64,000 nt of DNA from Pseudoselenomonas ruminantium (lineage in GTDB: Bacteria > Bacillota > Negativicutes > Selenomonadales > Selenomonadaceae), in NCBI RefSeq assembly GCF_900113715.1, contig NZ_FOQK01000011.1, forward strand, positions 43,095-107,094, in the 5' to 3' direction. A model generated the notes under the pieces. That model was not told where the DNA came from. It did no database searches and saw only the letters and a program-made list of their open reading frames with translations. This document shows positions 35,014 to 42,414 of this stretch, piece after piece. Numbering within the stretch: position 1 is the first letter of the stretch; each line of letters opens with the position of its first letter. A program made the position numbers and the translations under genes.

Positions 35014-35756
35014 ACCGCACCTCCGTTTTTCCTAACCGCTGCACTCAGCACCTTGCCTATTGGTTCCCGAATGACCAGATTAGCACTCATATCTGCCTTG
35101 GTAGCAGTTTTATTGATAATCACCAGATTATCGCCCCGAAAATAATCCAATAGGCCTGCCGCTGGATACACAGCCAACGAAGTGCCGCCTACAATAAGCG
35201 TATCAGCCTTGCGAATTGCCCGCACAGCGGCTTCGATTACCAGTTCATTGAGTGCTTCTTCATATAAAACCACATCTGGCCGCACGATGCCGCTGCAGTC
35301 TTTACAAATAGGAACCGGCTGGTTTTGCAGGGCATATTCCAGTGCATATTGCTTGCCGCAGTCCATACAATGCCAGTGCATAATTGAGCCATGCAGTTCG
35401 CACACACTTTCACAGCCAGCGCTTTGATGGAGGCCATCTATATTTTGAGTGACCACTGCCAGCAGCTTTCCTTTGCTTTCCAGATCAGCCAAAGCATAAT
35501 GCCCTGCATTGGGCTTGGCATCAAGGAATACCATCTTGGCAAAGAAAAAGTAAAAAAAATCATGTGGGTGGTCACACAGAAAGGTGTGCGATACCATCTC
35601 TTCCGGGCTGAACTTTCGGTTAAGTTTTTGGTTGTATATACCGTCAGCACTGCGAAAGTCTGGTATGCCTGACTCGGTGGACATACCGGCACCGCCAAAG
35701 AATACCATATTGGAACTGGTGGCCATAATTCTCGCCAGTTCATCAATCTTGCTCAT
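35010..35756 (-). CDS. Sir2-family NAD-dependent protein deacylase
   Basis: 248 residues with the complete sirtuin core: [15 protein letters not shown] (21-35), [12 protein letters not shown] (about 107), the catalytic histidine in CELHGS (about 123), four zinc cysteines (CMDCGKQY and CKDCSG), then [12 protein letters not shown] and INKTATKAD. It removes acyl groups from lysine using NAD. It forms a two-gene operon with a macrodomain protein. The intact catalytic histidine favours deacylation over the ADP-ribosyltransferase activity of SirTM-type proteins, but the two cannot be fully separated by eye. Confidence 0.9.
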   Translation of the reverse strand: MSKIDELARIMATSSNMVFFGGAGMSTESGIPDFRSADGIYNQKLNRKFSPEEMVSHTFLCDHPHDFFYFFFAKMVFLDAKPNAGHYALADLESKGKLLAVVTQNIDGLHQSAGCESVCELHGSIMHWHCMDCGKQYALEYALQNQPVPICKDCSGIVRPDVVLYEEALNELVIEAAVRAIRKADTLIVGGTSLAVYPAAGLLDYFRGDNLVIINKTATKADMSANLVIREPIGKVLSAAVRKNGGAV

Positions 35757-35782
35757 TGTCTGGCACCTCCATCATGGTACAA

Positions 35783-36397
35783 TCATTTTTTCTCAAACCG
35801 ATATTTTTGCCCTGCCTGCGGGTATTTCTCGTGGTCAACCTCGCTCATGAACATATCCAGTGGCCGACAGTATATACCATAACTGCCATAGAGTGCCTGA
35901 TACACGCAGTAAATCTCCTGCGACTCTGTGTGCATGACAGGACACGCCACAATCTTATACTCGTTATTCTTGAAGTGGTGCCATACTTCTCCACTTTGCG
36001 GTATTGCCCTGCGATACTTGGCACCGAGCAATCGCCGCTGCTCCTGATTTTCTTTCATTTCTTCCATCAACACTTCCTCCCTAGGCGCACATAGTGGGAT
36101 GACATTTATGACTGGTTCTTCATAGGGATGGACAGTTCTTATAGCCCGTAAGGTGCTGTTCAGCTTGTCGCTGCTGACATTGACCTCTACCTTGAGCTCC
36201 TCTGCCTCACTCACTGTGCCTTCAGTTCCATTATACGGGCTGGCTCCCTGAAGCGGTCTCCATGTACCCTTGACACGCGAGTAAGACAAGCAACTGTCGT
36301 AATTGCCAATATGCCCGGCATCAACGGATTGCAACGCACTTTGCAACATAGAAAAATGTGATTCTGGTATGTATATTTCCAGTTTAAACCAATCCAT
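35783..36397 (-). CDS. Fusion of a NIF3/CutA-like domain with a DUF1653 domain
   Basis: 204 residues from the ATG at 36397. Residues 1-110 match the PII/CutA-like insert found in NIF3/YqfO proteins (FKLEIYIPESHFSMLQSAL, then VHPYEEPVINVIPL), without the NIF3 metal domains. Residues 135-204 match DUF1653 (VWHHFKNNEYKIVACPVMH, RPLDMFMSEVDHEKYP). Neither part has a known enzymatic activity on its own. The 5' end overlaps the DUF188 gene by 14 bases. Context is a run of accessory genes of low GC. Confidence 0.7.
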   Translation of the reverse strand: MDWFKLEIYIPESHFSMLQSALQSVDAGHIGNYDSCLSYSRVKGTWRPLQGASPYNGTEGTVSEAEELKVEVNVSSDKLNSTLRAIRTVHPYEEPVINVIPLCAPREEVLMEEMKENQEQRRLLGAKYRRAIPQSGEVWHHFKNNEYKIVACPVMHTESQEIYCVYQALYGSYGIYCRPLDMFMSEVDHEKYPQAGQKYRFEKK

Positions 36398-36845
36398 CGC
36401 TATTCCTCGCCATCTCCAACAGATGAGCCAGCCCATCTGCAAACTTCTCATTATCTGCCCTGGTGCGTTTATCTGGGCCTTTCAGATGCACTTTCTTCTT
36501 TGCTCGTCTGGCTTTTTTCGCCATATGACGCTCCATCAGCAGGCGGTCGATGTTTTCAACAGTATACTGCCAGCCATTCTGATGTATGGCGTAGGCCCCC
36601 TTTCCCAGCGCCATCGCCGCCACGCCGTAGTCCTGGGTTACCACAACATCACCTGTCCGACACAGATTGACAAGAGCAAGGTCTACCGCATCCGCTCCGG
36701 CATCGATTACCCCGACTTCGCTATAAGCCGAATGCAGCACATGATTGGTGTCGCATAGGAGCGTAACGGCTACGCCATATTTTTTCGCTACCTGCTCCGT
36801 TTCTTTCACTACAGGGCAGGCGTCAGCATCAACGTAAATACGCAT
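36384..36845 (-). CDS. YaiI/YqxD family (DUF188) protein
   Basis: 153 residues from the ATG at 36845, preceded by GGAGGG. It starts with the diagnostic RIYVDADACPVVKE, followed by ADAVDLALVNLCRTGDVVVT and QDYGVAAMALGKGA. The acidic residues resemble those of PIN-like nucleases, but the biochemical role of DUF188 is unknown. It is widespread in bacteria and gives little clue to the neighbours. Confidence 0.88.
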   Translation of the reverse strand: MRIYVDADACPVVKETEQVAKKYGVAVTLLCDTNHVLHSAYSEVGVIDAGADAVDLALVNLCRTGDVVVTQDYGVAAMALGKGAYAIHQNGWQYTVENIDRLLMERHMAKKARRAKKKVHLKGPDKRTRADNEKFADGLAHLLEMARNSDGLV

Positions 36846-36877
36846 CAGACAAGATTTCCCTCCAGATGATCCTATTC

Positions 36878-37390
36878 TCACTTCATCTTCAAATCAAGCA
36901 GCACCTTGTCTGTCTCCCACGGCGATATGACCGCATATCCAATACCCGCTCCATCCAGGACGGCCTTGATTTCCTCATCCTTCATCTTAGCCAGCTCCAG
37001 ATTGGTTTACTTCCGTCCATCAATGCTGATGAATTCGTCATTCCTGTGGAGCAGATACTCAACGTTGTCAAACTTGGCATGCTCGTGCATCACCAGCTGG
37101 TCAAAGAGCTCATCCGGCGTATTGTTGTAGATGATGTTCAGCGGCAGGGGCGAATCACAGACCGCATACTCCACGCCATACCGCTCCAGCGTCTTCAGCC
37201 TATGCACCTGCTCGGCAAAGAGATACAGCTGGTCTTGCACTATGTCCGTAGCATTCTGGTACCAGAGCCACTTTGCATATTCACCTACCAGCTCCGTTTT
37301 ATGCCCCTTGCGCTTCAGCTTTGAAAAAATATCTGCGGCGATGGTGCTCTTACCGATACCTGCACCGCCGTAAAAATTCAGCACCTTCAA
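36878..37390 (-). pseudogene. T4-like phage AAA ATPase/NTP-binding gene with in-frame stop
   Basis: The first 127 codons (37390-37007) encode a P-loop protein: NFYGGAGIGKSTIAADIF at 5-22, VGEYAKWLWYQNATD, YAVCDSPLPLNIIY and NVEYLLHRNDEFISIDGRK. A TAA then stops the frame, but the same frame continues for 42 codons (TNLELAKMKDEEIKAVLDGA, then GIGYAVISPWETDK) to a TGA at 36878. The extension looks like the normal C-terminus of this phage family (G-R-x-x-T then a D/E-x-x-I-K helix). The stop therefore probably truncates a full-length gene of 170 codons. Alternatively the short form is real. Confidence 0.6.
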
Positions 37391-37580
37391 CTAAAAACTC
37401 CTGTCCGTTCTTAGAATTTTACAATAATCATTATACACCACAGAAGGGCTGTTCTCTACCATTACCGTACCAAAAAGACTGCCCAGCATATTGCCAGACA
37501 GCCAACCAAATCCCTAAATTTTAATTTTCCTCTACCACCACGCTGTTTTACATCCGCATCAATCCTCCGAGCAGTTGTTA

Positions 37581-37958
37581 TTATCCTTCCGCCTCAGACT
37601 TCAAAAAGTCCAGCACCGTCCACTCCATTCGTTTTATACGTTCCCGAATGTCAGGCTGTTCAAGGAACACGCCGTCTATTTCCTGCTGCTTTGCTGGCGG
37701 CAAGGACTCATAAAGCTCAGGAATCTCTTTGAAGAACTCAGCCGAGAAGATGCCGTGTCCCATGCTCTTGCCCCAGTCCATGTGTCTATATATGCTGTTT
37801 AGTCCGTTCAGCAGATTCTCCCTGTTCTCCGGCCAGGCATCCGTCCCCACGCTAGAAAAGATTTTCTTCACGATGGCGTTGTTCCTCTGCCCTTCCTTTA
37901 TGTTGGCAAGTCTGGCACTCTCCATATCGTCCAGCAATTCAACCAATGATTTGCCCAT
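37581..37958 (-). CDS. Unrecognised protein of the phage-like gene run
   Basis: 125 residues, mostly helical and charged (SLVELLDDMESARLANIKEG, then PDIRERIKRMEWTVLDFLKS). No signal peptide, membrane segment or catalytic motif is apparent. AGGAGG lies seven bases before the ATG, and the start overlaps the end of the upstream gene by 20 bases, so the two are probably co-translated. The neighbours are phage-type genes. The spacer 37391-37580 holds nothing I can recognise. Confidence 0.6.
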   Translation of the reverse strand: MGKSLVELLDDMESARLANIKEGQRNNAIVKKIFSSVGTDAWPENRENLLNGLNSIYRHMDWGKSMGHGIFSAEFFKEIPELYESLPPAKQQEIDGVFLEQPDIRERIKRMEWTVLDFLKSEAEG

Positions 37959-38196
37959 GCTTGTGCCTCCTAAACCTCAGTCCCACAATGCACCGATGTA
38001 CTTGACGAACGGCGTTCCACTCTTCCTCTGTCATCGGGTAGCCATCCTCCTTGGTTGGAACGCCATACCTGTCCATGTGGCGGAACTGGCGGACACCGTT
38101 AGCTATATCCTTAGCCAGATAGTCCACGAGGTTCCAGACCTGGTTCTTCTTGTAGTGACGGCCACCGTACACTTTCCTAAGTTGCTTCTTTCTCAA
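37939..38196 (-). CDS. Small basic protein of the phage-like gene run
   Basis: 85 residues from a TTG at 38196, chosen because AAAGGGGGAA lies just upstream and the TTG overlaps the previous stop (TTGA). It is rich in Lys, Arg and aromatic residues (GGRHYKKNQVWNLVDYLAKD, WNAVRQVHRCIVGLRFRRH). It could be a nucleic-acid-binding regulator of the late-gene type, but no family is recognised. A longer frame to 38343 would lie almost wholly within the neighbouring gene and is less likely. Confidence 0.5.
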   Translation of the reverse strand: MRKKQLRKVYGGRHYKKNQVWNLVDYLAKDIANGVRQFRHMDRYGVPTKEDGYPMTEEEWNAVRQVHRCIVGLRFRRHKHGQIIG

Positions 38197-38429
38197 CTTC
38201 CGATTCCCCCTTTCTGCAAGTTGGTATCCTGCTTGTCTGCATAGAACTCCTCGACCTGCTCCTTCTGCGACATCTCGCCCTTTATCCGACTGTAAAGGCG
38301 GTTCTCCTCGCACCACGAGCATCTGCCATGGTTGCGGCACCATAAGTCAACGGCTTTCGCTCCTCTGTACGGCCTGCGATGTTCAGCGTTCTTCTTGCGG
38401 TTGTTCTTCTCTAAATGCTCGTCGCGCAT
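38193..38429 (-). CDS. Small Cys/His-containing protein of the phage-like gene run
   Basis: 78 residues. A W-C-x(5)-C-x-x-C arrangement (LWCRNHGRCSWCEENRLYS) suggests a small zinc site, followed by a helical acidic stretch (MSQKEQVEEFYADKQ). GGAGGGGAG precedes the ATG. It shares TTGA with the next gene. The function is unknown. Upstream, 38430-38627 shows no convincing gene; a short frame IKVEDLAENEGVTAIKLTK near 38480-38540 may be debris. Confidence 0.5.
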   Translation of the reverse strand: MRDEHLEKNNRKKNAEHRRPYRGAKAVDLWCRNHGRCSWCEENRLYSRIKGEMSQKEQVEEFYADKQDTNLQKGGIGS

Positions 38430-38627
38430 TGGCTCCCCTCCTCCAACAGATATTCTCTCTTTCTGATAAGCATATCATATAGGTTTGGAATGGGGAAGAA
38501 TCTATTTTGTAAGCTTTATAGCAGTTACTCCCTCATTCTCAGCCAAATCTTCTACTTTTATCAAAATTCGCTAATGCCACCGCAGATCCAGCTATTCTGG
38601 CTATTTTACACTGTTCGCGTACTGGCA

Positions 38628-38792
38628 TTAAATCAGCACAAGGTCAGAAAACAGCGTCCCTGAAGCCGGCCGATACTTCTTAATCATCATAGTCTCAGCC
38701 ATTCTGTATTCTCGCTTGTTTATAAGCCTCTGCCGTAGAAATGACCTTAGCACCACCATTATCACTTGATAGCGGGCTTCACGCCGTAACAT
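38628..38792 (-). CDS. Short SHOCT-like recombinase-associated protein
   Basis: 54 residues from the ATG at 38792: MLRREARYQVIMVVLRSFL, then INKREYRMAETMMIKKYRP and SGTLFSDL. This short helical pattern (Y-x-x-x-M at the start, I-x-x-E/R-E-Y, K-Y-x-P-x-x-G-T-L-F-S-D at the end) is common in small genes next to serine recombinases in Firmicute mobile elements. The recombinase itself is absent. It overlaps the end of the zinc-ribbon gene by 14 bases. Confidence 0.55.
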   Translation of the reverse strand: MLRREARYQVIMVVLRSFLRQRLINKREYRMAETMMIKKYRPASGTLFSDLVLI

Positions 38793-39168
38793 TCTCCGAG
38801 TCATCTTTAACACCAAACCTTTCTGCAATGTAACACCGATGCGAACAATACTTACGTCCTGACCTGCCATGAAATTCTTTTCCGCAGTGAACGCATACGG
38901 CGTTTGCCTTCATCAGCTGCGTATGATGATTCCACCACCTTATCCGGCAACCATCAGAGCAAAATCTCTTTCTTTTACTGGTCTGCCCAGGCTCAATCGC
39001 ATGTCCACACTGCAGGCATACCTGCCCCCGTGCTTTGCTCGGTACATTATTTCTGATGCAATAAAACTTAACCGTACTAAGCGGTATGCCCAGCTGACGG
39101 AAAAACCTGCCATAGCCCATCCCAGAGATTCTAAGTTGTGTGATATCTTTCTTTACATTGTCAGTCAT
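38779..39168 (-). CDS. Zinc-ribbon/helix-turn-helix protein of mobile elements
   Basis: 129 residues. An N-terminal HTH-like part (ITQLRISGMGYGRFFRQLGI, LSTVKFYCIRNNV) is followed by two treble-clef-like zinc motifs: CLQCGHAIEPGQTSKRKRFC with CSDGCRIRWWNHH, and CVHCGKEFHGRSGRKYC with CSHRCYIAERFG. Such proteins occur with the short SHOCT-like gene in recombinase cassettes. The pair without a recombinase suggests a degraded element. Confidence 0.65.
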   Translation of the reverse strand: MTDNVKKDITQLRISGMGYGRFFRQLGIPLSTVKFYCIRNNVPSKARGQVCLQCGHAIEPGQTSKRKRFCSDGCRIRWWNHHTQLMKANAVCVHCGKEFHGRSGRKYCSHRCYIAERFGVKDDSENVTA

Positions 39169-39307
39169 GCCGATTCACTCCTTCCAAGGTTTACCATAAT
39201 TTATCACTCAACAACGGCATTTAGTCAACGCTATAATCCAAATGGGAAAAAAATAAGTCCATCGCAGTATAAACCGCAGTGGACAGCAGTAATATTGACA
39301 ATAAATC

Positions 39308-40159
39308 TCATTGCTTCACGCTCTGCACCAGCTTGAAAAGGCTGCGAACAGAAGTCATAATTGAATTCCATGTTACATCACTAGCATAGGAGAACTTCTT
39401 TTGATAAGCTGCCCAGAGTTTCACCATATTCATATCAGCTTCAATCTCATCAAGAGCAGCAACCGCATCGGCCAGATATTTCTCCGTATTTCTTTTCCGA
39501 GCCGTTGCAGTAAGTGCTGCACTAAGATCAGCTGGAACAATAGTTTGACCGTAAAGCTGGCTTAACATGTGCAAATCGTAGAAATCCCTCATTCGCGTGT
39601 TGGTTATCGAACGGGATACCACCGTTTCCAGCTTCTCTGCCAGAACAGTTTCCAGATTGTACGCCCAAATATCAATGGATCGCTCCTCCAGCATCAGCTT
39701 GAATCTGTACCGTACCTCACGGGGCGTAATTGCATCGCCGGTTGAGATATCAATTTTAAGCGGTGTCCTTACGCCATCAAACCTTGTTTCCATACTTACA
39801 CGTATGCCAGGATATTCAGCTTCATCCATAATCTCCGAGATTCGCTTGACCTGAAATTCCACGCCATCATCCATTGGCACTGAAACAATAGTAGCGATCA
39901 TTTTCTCTACATCCTCAACGTTGACATTGATGCCTTTTATGGTGCCGTCAATATCCATAGTTGCGCGGGACTCAAGACCAATCATTGCCGCTACCAGCAT
40001 TCCGCCCTTGAGAATGAATTTGTCACGATACTCTGAAACTGAAATGCGTTCCAAGAATCGCTCCATCATGTAGTTTCTCATCAAAACTTGCGCATCTGCT
40101 GATTTGCTTCTGGCGAGATTGCGAATCCGGTCTTTGAGCTGCCAGGCTGTCTTTATCAT
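39308..40159 (-). CDS. AbiEii-type nucleotidyltransferase toxin (type IV TA)
   Basis: 283 residues of the AbiEii/DUF1814 group. The conserved motifs are KGGMLVAAMIGLESRATMDI with the D-x-D pair (MDIDGT) at about 51-76, LKIDIS near 140, a helix with ETVLAEKLETVVSR and RMRDFYDLHML near 200. Family members transfer nucleotides onto tRNA or other targets and stop growth, giving abortive phage resistance. Its ATG overlaps the antitoxin stop by four bases (ATGA), so it is translated after the antitoxin. Confidence 0.88.
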   Translation of the reverse strand: MIKTAWQLKDRIRNLARSKSADAQVLMRNYMMERFLERISVSEYRDKFILKGGMLVAAMIGLESRATMDIDGTIKGINVNVEDVEKMIATIVSVPMDDGVEFQVKRISEIMDEAEYPGIRVSMETRFDGVRTPLKIDISTGDAITPREVRYRFKLMLEERSIDIWAYNLETVLAEKLETVVSRSITNTRMRDFYDLHMLSQLYGQTIVPADLSAALTATARKRNTEKYLADAVAALDEIEADMNMVKLWAAYQKKFSYASDVTWNSIMTSVRSLFKLVQSVKQ

Positions 40160-40749
40160 AAAAGTACCTCCAAGTACTGTCGTAAAATTTTTTCTACATG
40201 AAACATCTTTGCATTTCGCATCAGCTTACGCAAATCTTTCTCCCTGCTCCTTGCATACTGCTTGAGTGCATCTTGAAATGTCTGCATTTCAATGCTGCTG
40301 CGGCTGCGAATCAGGTCGCAGATGGTGCGTTCTGCATCATAGACAGGGACAGCATTGCCAAAGGGCGTATCCATCATGATAAGTCCTACATCATGCAGTT
40401 CTTTTTTGATGGTATAGACTTTGATTCCATCAGCCTTCAGGCTGGCAGGATTATAGCCTGTTTTTACAGTGACCGAATATGGACTTGGTTCCCGGTCAGT
40501 CAGGTCATGGAAGAACAATGCGCTTTCGTGAGAGAATACGGCCTGACTGCAGCGCAGGTGCAGCATATACATGCTATCTGTCCAGGCATCAGGCGAAACA
40601 TAGATTCCATGTGCTGCCTGCTCTATACCACGCTGTCTGGCATAGGCGTAAAAAGATGTTTTTGTGATGCCATTTTCCAGAACCTGAGCCGTTTTGACAA
40701 TTCCATTATTTCTCTCAAAAAGCAAATCGAGCTTTTCTGATGCTTTCAC
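40156..40749 (-). CDS. AbiEi-type antitoxin (type IV TA)
   Basis: 197 residues starting at a GTG with GGAAGGGAG upstream. The N-terminal winged helix (DLLFERNNGIVKTAQVLENG, ITKTSFYAYARQRGIEQ, HGIYVSPDAW) binds the operon promoter. The C-terminal domain contains YDAERTICDLIRSRSSIEMQ, as in AbiEi proteins. It is the cognate partner of the downstream nucleotidyltransferase; type IV antitoxins do not bind the toxin directly. The AT-rich composition and phage-like neighbours mark it as transferred. Confidence 0.87.
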   Translation of the reverse strand: MKASEKLDLLFERNNGIVKTAQVLENGITKTSFYAYARQRGIEQAAHGIYVSPDAWTDSMYMLHLRCSQAVFSHESALFFHDLTDREPSPYSVTVKTGYNPASLKADGIKVYTIKKELHDVGLIMMDTPFGNAVPVYDAERTICDLIRSRSSIEMQTFQDALKQYARSREKDLRKLMRNAKMFHVEKILRQYLEVLL

Positions 40750-40856
40750 GCTACCACTCCCTTCCTGCTAATATCATAATTCAAATTAGCAAGAAAGTAA
40801 ATGCTTCAATATCTCCCTTCACCCCACCGCCTTATGCGACTTCCTAATAACACAAA

Positions 40857-40898
40857 AACACCTCGAAGCCCCTTATTTCATAGGGGTTCGAGGTGTTT
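40857..40898. terminator. Strong hairpin upstream of abiE (bidirectional terminator)
   Basis: AACACCTCGAA pairs with TTCGAGGTGTT, then CCCCT with AGGGG, around a short loop. A-rich and T-rich flanks allow termination in either direction. It lies between the GGDEF gene terminator and the abiE promoter. Confidence 0.7.
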
Positions 40899-40966
40899 CA
40901 CACTCTATATTCCTGTATCAATTCGGCTATGATTTTGTCCATTCATTTACCATAAAAACAAAAATT

Positions 40967-40989
40967 GGCACGGGACTTTTGCCCGTGCC
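40967..40989 (-). terminator. Terminator of the signalling operon
   Basis: GGCACGGG / CCCGTGCC has a 7-base loop. On the minus strand AATTTTTG follows. It is 36 bases past the REC-GGDEF stop. Confidence 0.82.
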
Positions 40990-41024
40990 GTTTGTACGAT
41001 CAGGAATGCCCAGCCGCCAATGCT

Positions 41025-42389
41025 TCACTTATCATAGTTTTCTTTCTCATAGCTGACGAATTCTGCAAGATGTTCGATACGTATCCCCTCATGATGCTCC
41101 CCGTCTTGCCACGCCGCCATGATGCGTTGGAACACGATGGGGAAATCTTCCTCCGAGAGATTCTGCAGGAACACAAAGAACTGATTGGGCTTATTCCGAA
41201 GAATCATATCGCTTTTGCGCAGCGTATCCTGCAAGCAGAGCCCGAACTTATCCGCAGACTCCAGCAGACTATGGGGATGTGCCCCGGCAGTATCATCCTC
41301 TGTCAGGATGAACATCAGCTTGACGGCCAGGCCGCCATAGCGTTTGTAGAATTGGCGGATGAAACGATAGAACAGCGCAAACTGTTCGAGATTCAAAAGC
41401 AACGCCCCGCCGCGGCTGTGCCAGTTCTCGACAATCTGGGTGATGTGGGCAAACTCTTTTTTGATATCACTGTCACCAGCTAACGCAATATCTTCACCCT
41501 GGCCATAGATTTTGCAGTCTTTCTTGCCACTTTGTTTTACCTTGTAGAGCGCACTGTCTGCCAACGGGAACAGCATCTCATAGTCGCGTCCGTGTTCCGG
41601 CACCAGGGCCGCGCCTATCGAAATGCTCAGCGGGATTGCAAAACCATCGCCTGTTAGCTTCACGGCTTCTTTGAGCAATTGGCCATTGAGTCGCTGATGC
41701 AGGCTGTTTAGCGCATTTTGCTCGTTCATGTTGCCGAAAAAGCCCATGAATTCATCCCCGCCGATCCTTACGATAACATCCTGTGCCCGGATATTGCGCC
41801 GGATCACATCGGCAAAAGCCGCTAAAAACTTATCGCCCATGCTATGCCCATAAATGTCGTTGACCTGCTTGAAATTGTCGAGGTCGAAAATCATCAGCAT
41901 ACCGGCCCGCTCTTCACAGAGCTTTGTCAGCTTGACCGTTCCTGCTGCTTTGTTCAAAAAACCAGTCAGCTTGTCAACCGCCGCTTCTTCTTTCAGGTTT
42001 TCGATATCTTTGGTATGTCTGACAGCATTCAAGATACGCTTGACAAGTATCTCCTTATGGACAGGTTTGCGGATAAAATCAGAGGCACCCTGTTCAAGGC
42101 TGCGCTGTTCCGCCTCACTGGTCTCCATGCCGCTCAAAAAAATGATAGGTGTCGGCTCCCGCCCCGCATCCGTTTCTATGTGCCGCAAGGCCTGATAGGT
42201 CTCAAACCCGTCCATTTCCGGCATCTGAATATCGAGCAGGACAAGATCCGGCGCGTTTTTCGTCATGAATTTCAACAGATCCCGCCCAGAGCGCAGACAG
42301 CTGACACGCATATCCTGCTCACGCAGGATATTTTTGACATGTGTCAGCGCCATTGCATCGTCATCCACTACTACAATCCAATATCCCAT
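41025..42389 (-). CDS. REC-GGDEF diguanylate cyclase response regulator
   Basis: 454 residues from the ATG at 42389 (AGGTGATAGCT upstream; a GTG nine bases earlier is possible). Residues 4-125 are a receiver domain (VVVDDDAMAL, phospho-acceptor in LVLLDIQMP, K of RKPVHKE). Residues 140-300 are a diguanylate cyclase with an intact GGDEF (RIGGDEFMGFFG) and FDLDNFKQVNDIYGHSMGD. Residues 320-450 form another alpha/beta domain that may be a degenerate cyclase-like or partner-binding domain. It would make cyclic di-GMP when phosphorylated, most likely by the hybrid kinase encoded upstream, whose stop lies 25 bases away. Confidence 0.88.
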   Translation of the reverse strand: MGYWIVVVDDDAMALTHVKNILREQDMRVSCLRSGRDLLKFMTKNAPDLVLLDIQMPEMDGFETYQALRHIETDAGREPTPIIFLSGMETSEAEQRSLEQGASDFIRKPVHKEILVKRILNAVRHTKDIENLKEEAAVDKLTGFLNKAAGTVKLTKLCEERAGMLMIFDLDNFKQVNDIYGHSMGDKFLAAFADVIRRNIRAQDVIVRIGGDEFMGFFGNMNEQNALNSLHQRLNGQLLKEAVKLTGDGFAIPLSISIGAALVPEHGRDYEMLFPLADSALYKVKQSGKKDCKIYGQGEDIALAGDSDIKKEFAHITQIVENWHSRGGALLLNLEQFALFYRFIRQFYKRYGGLAVKLMFILTEDDTAGAHPHSLLESADKFGLCLQDTLRKSDMILRNKPNQFFVFLQNLSEEDFPIVFQRIMAAWQDGEHHEGIRIEHLAEFVSYEKENYDK

Positions 42390-42414
42390 AGCTATCACCT
42401 ATCTTCTTCCCGTC

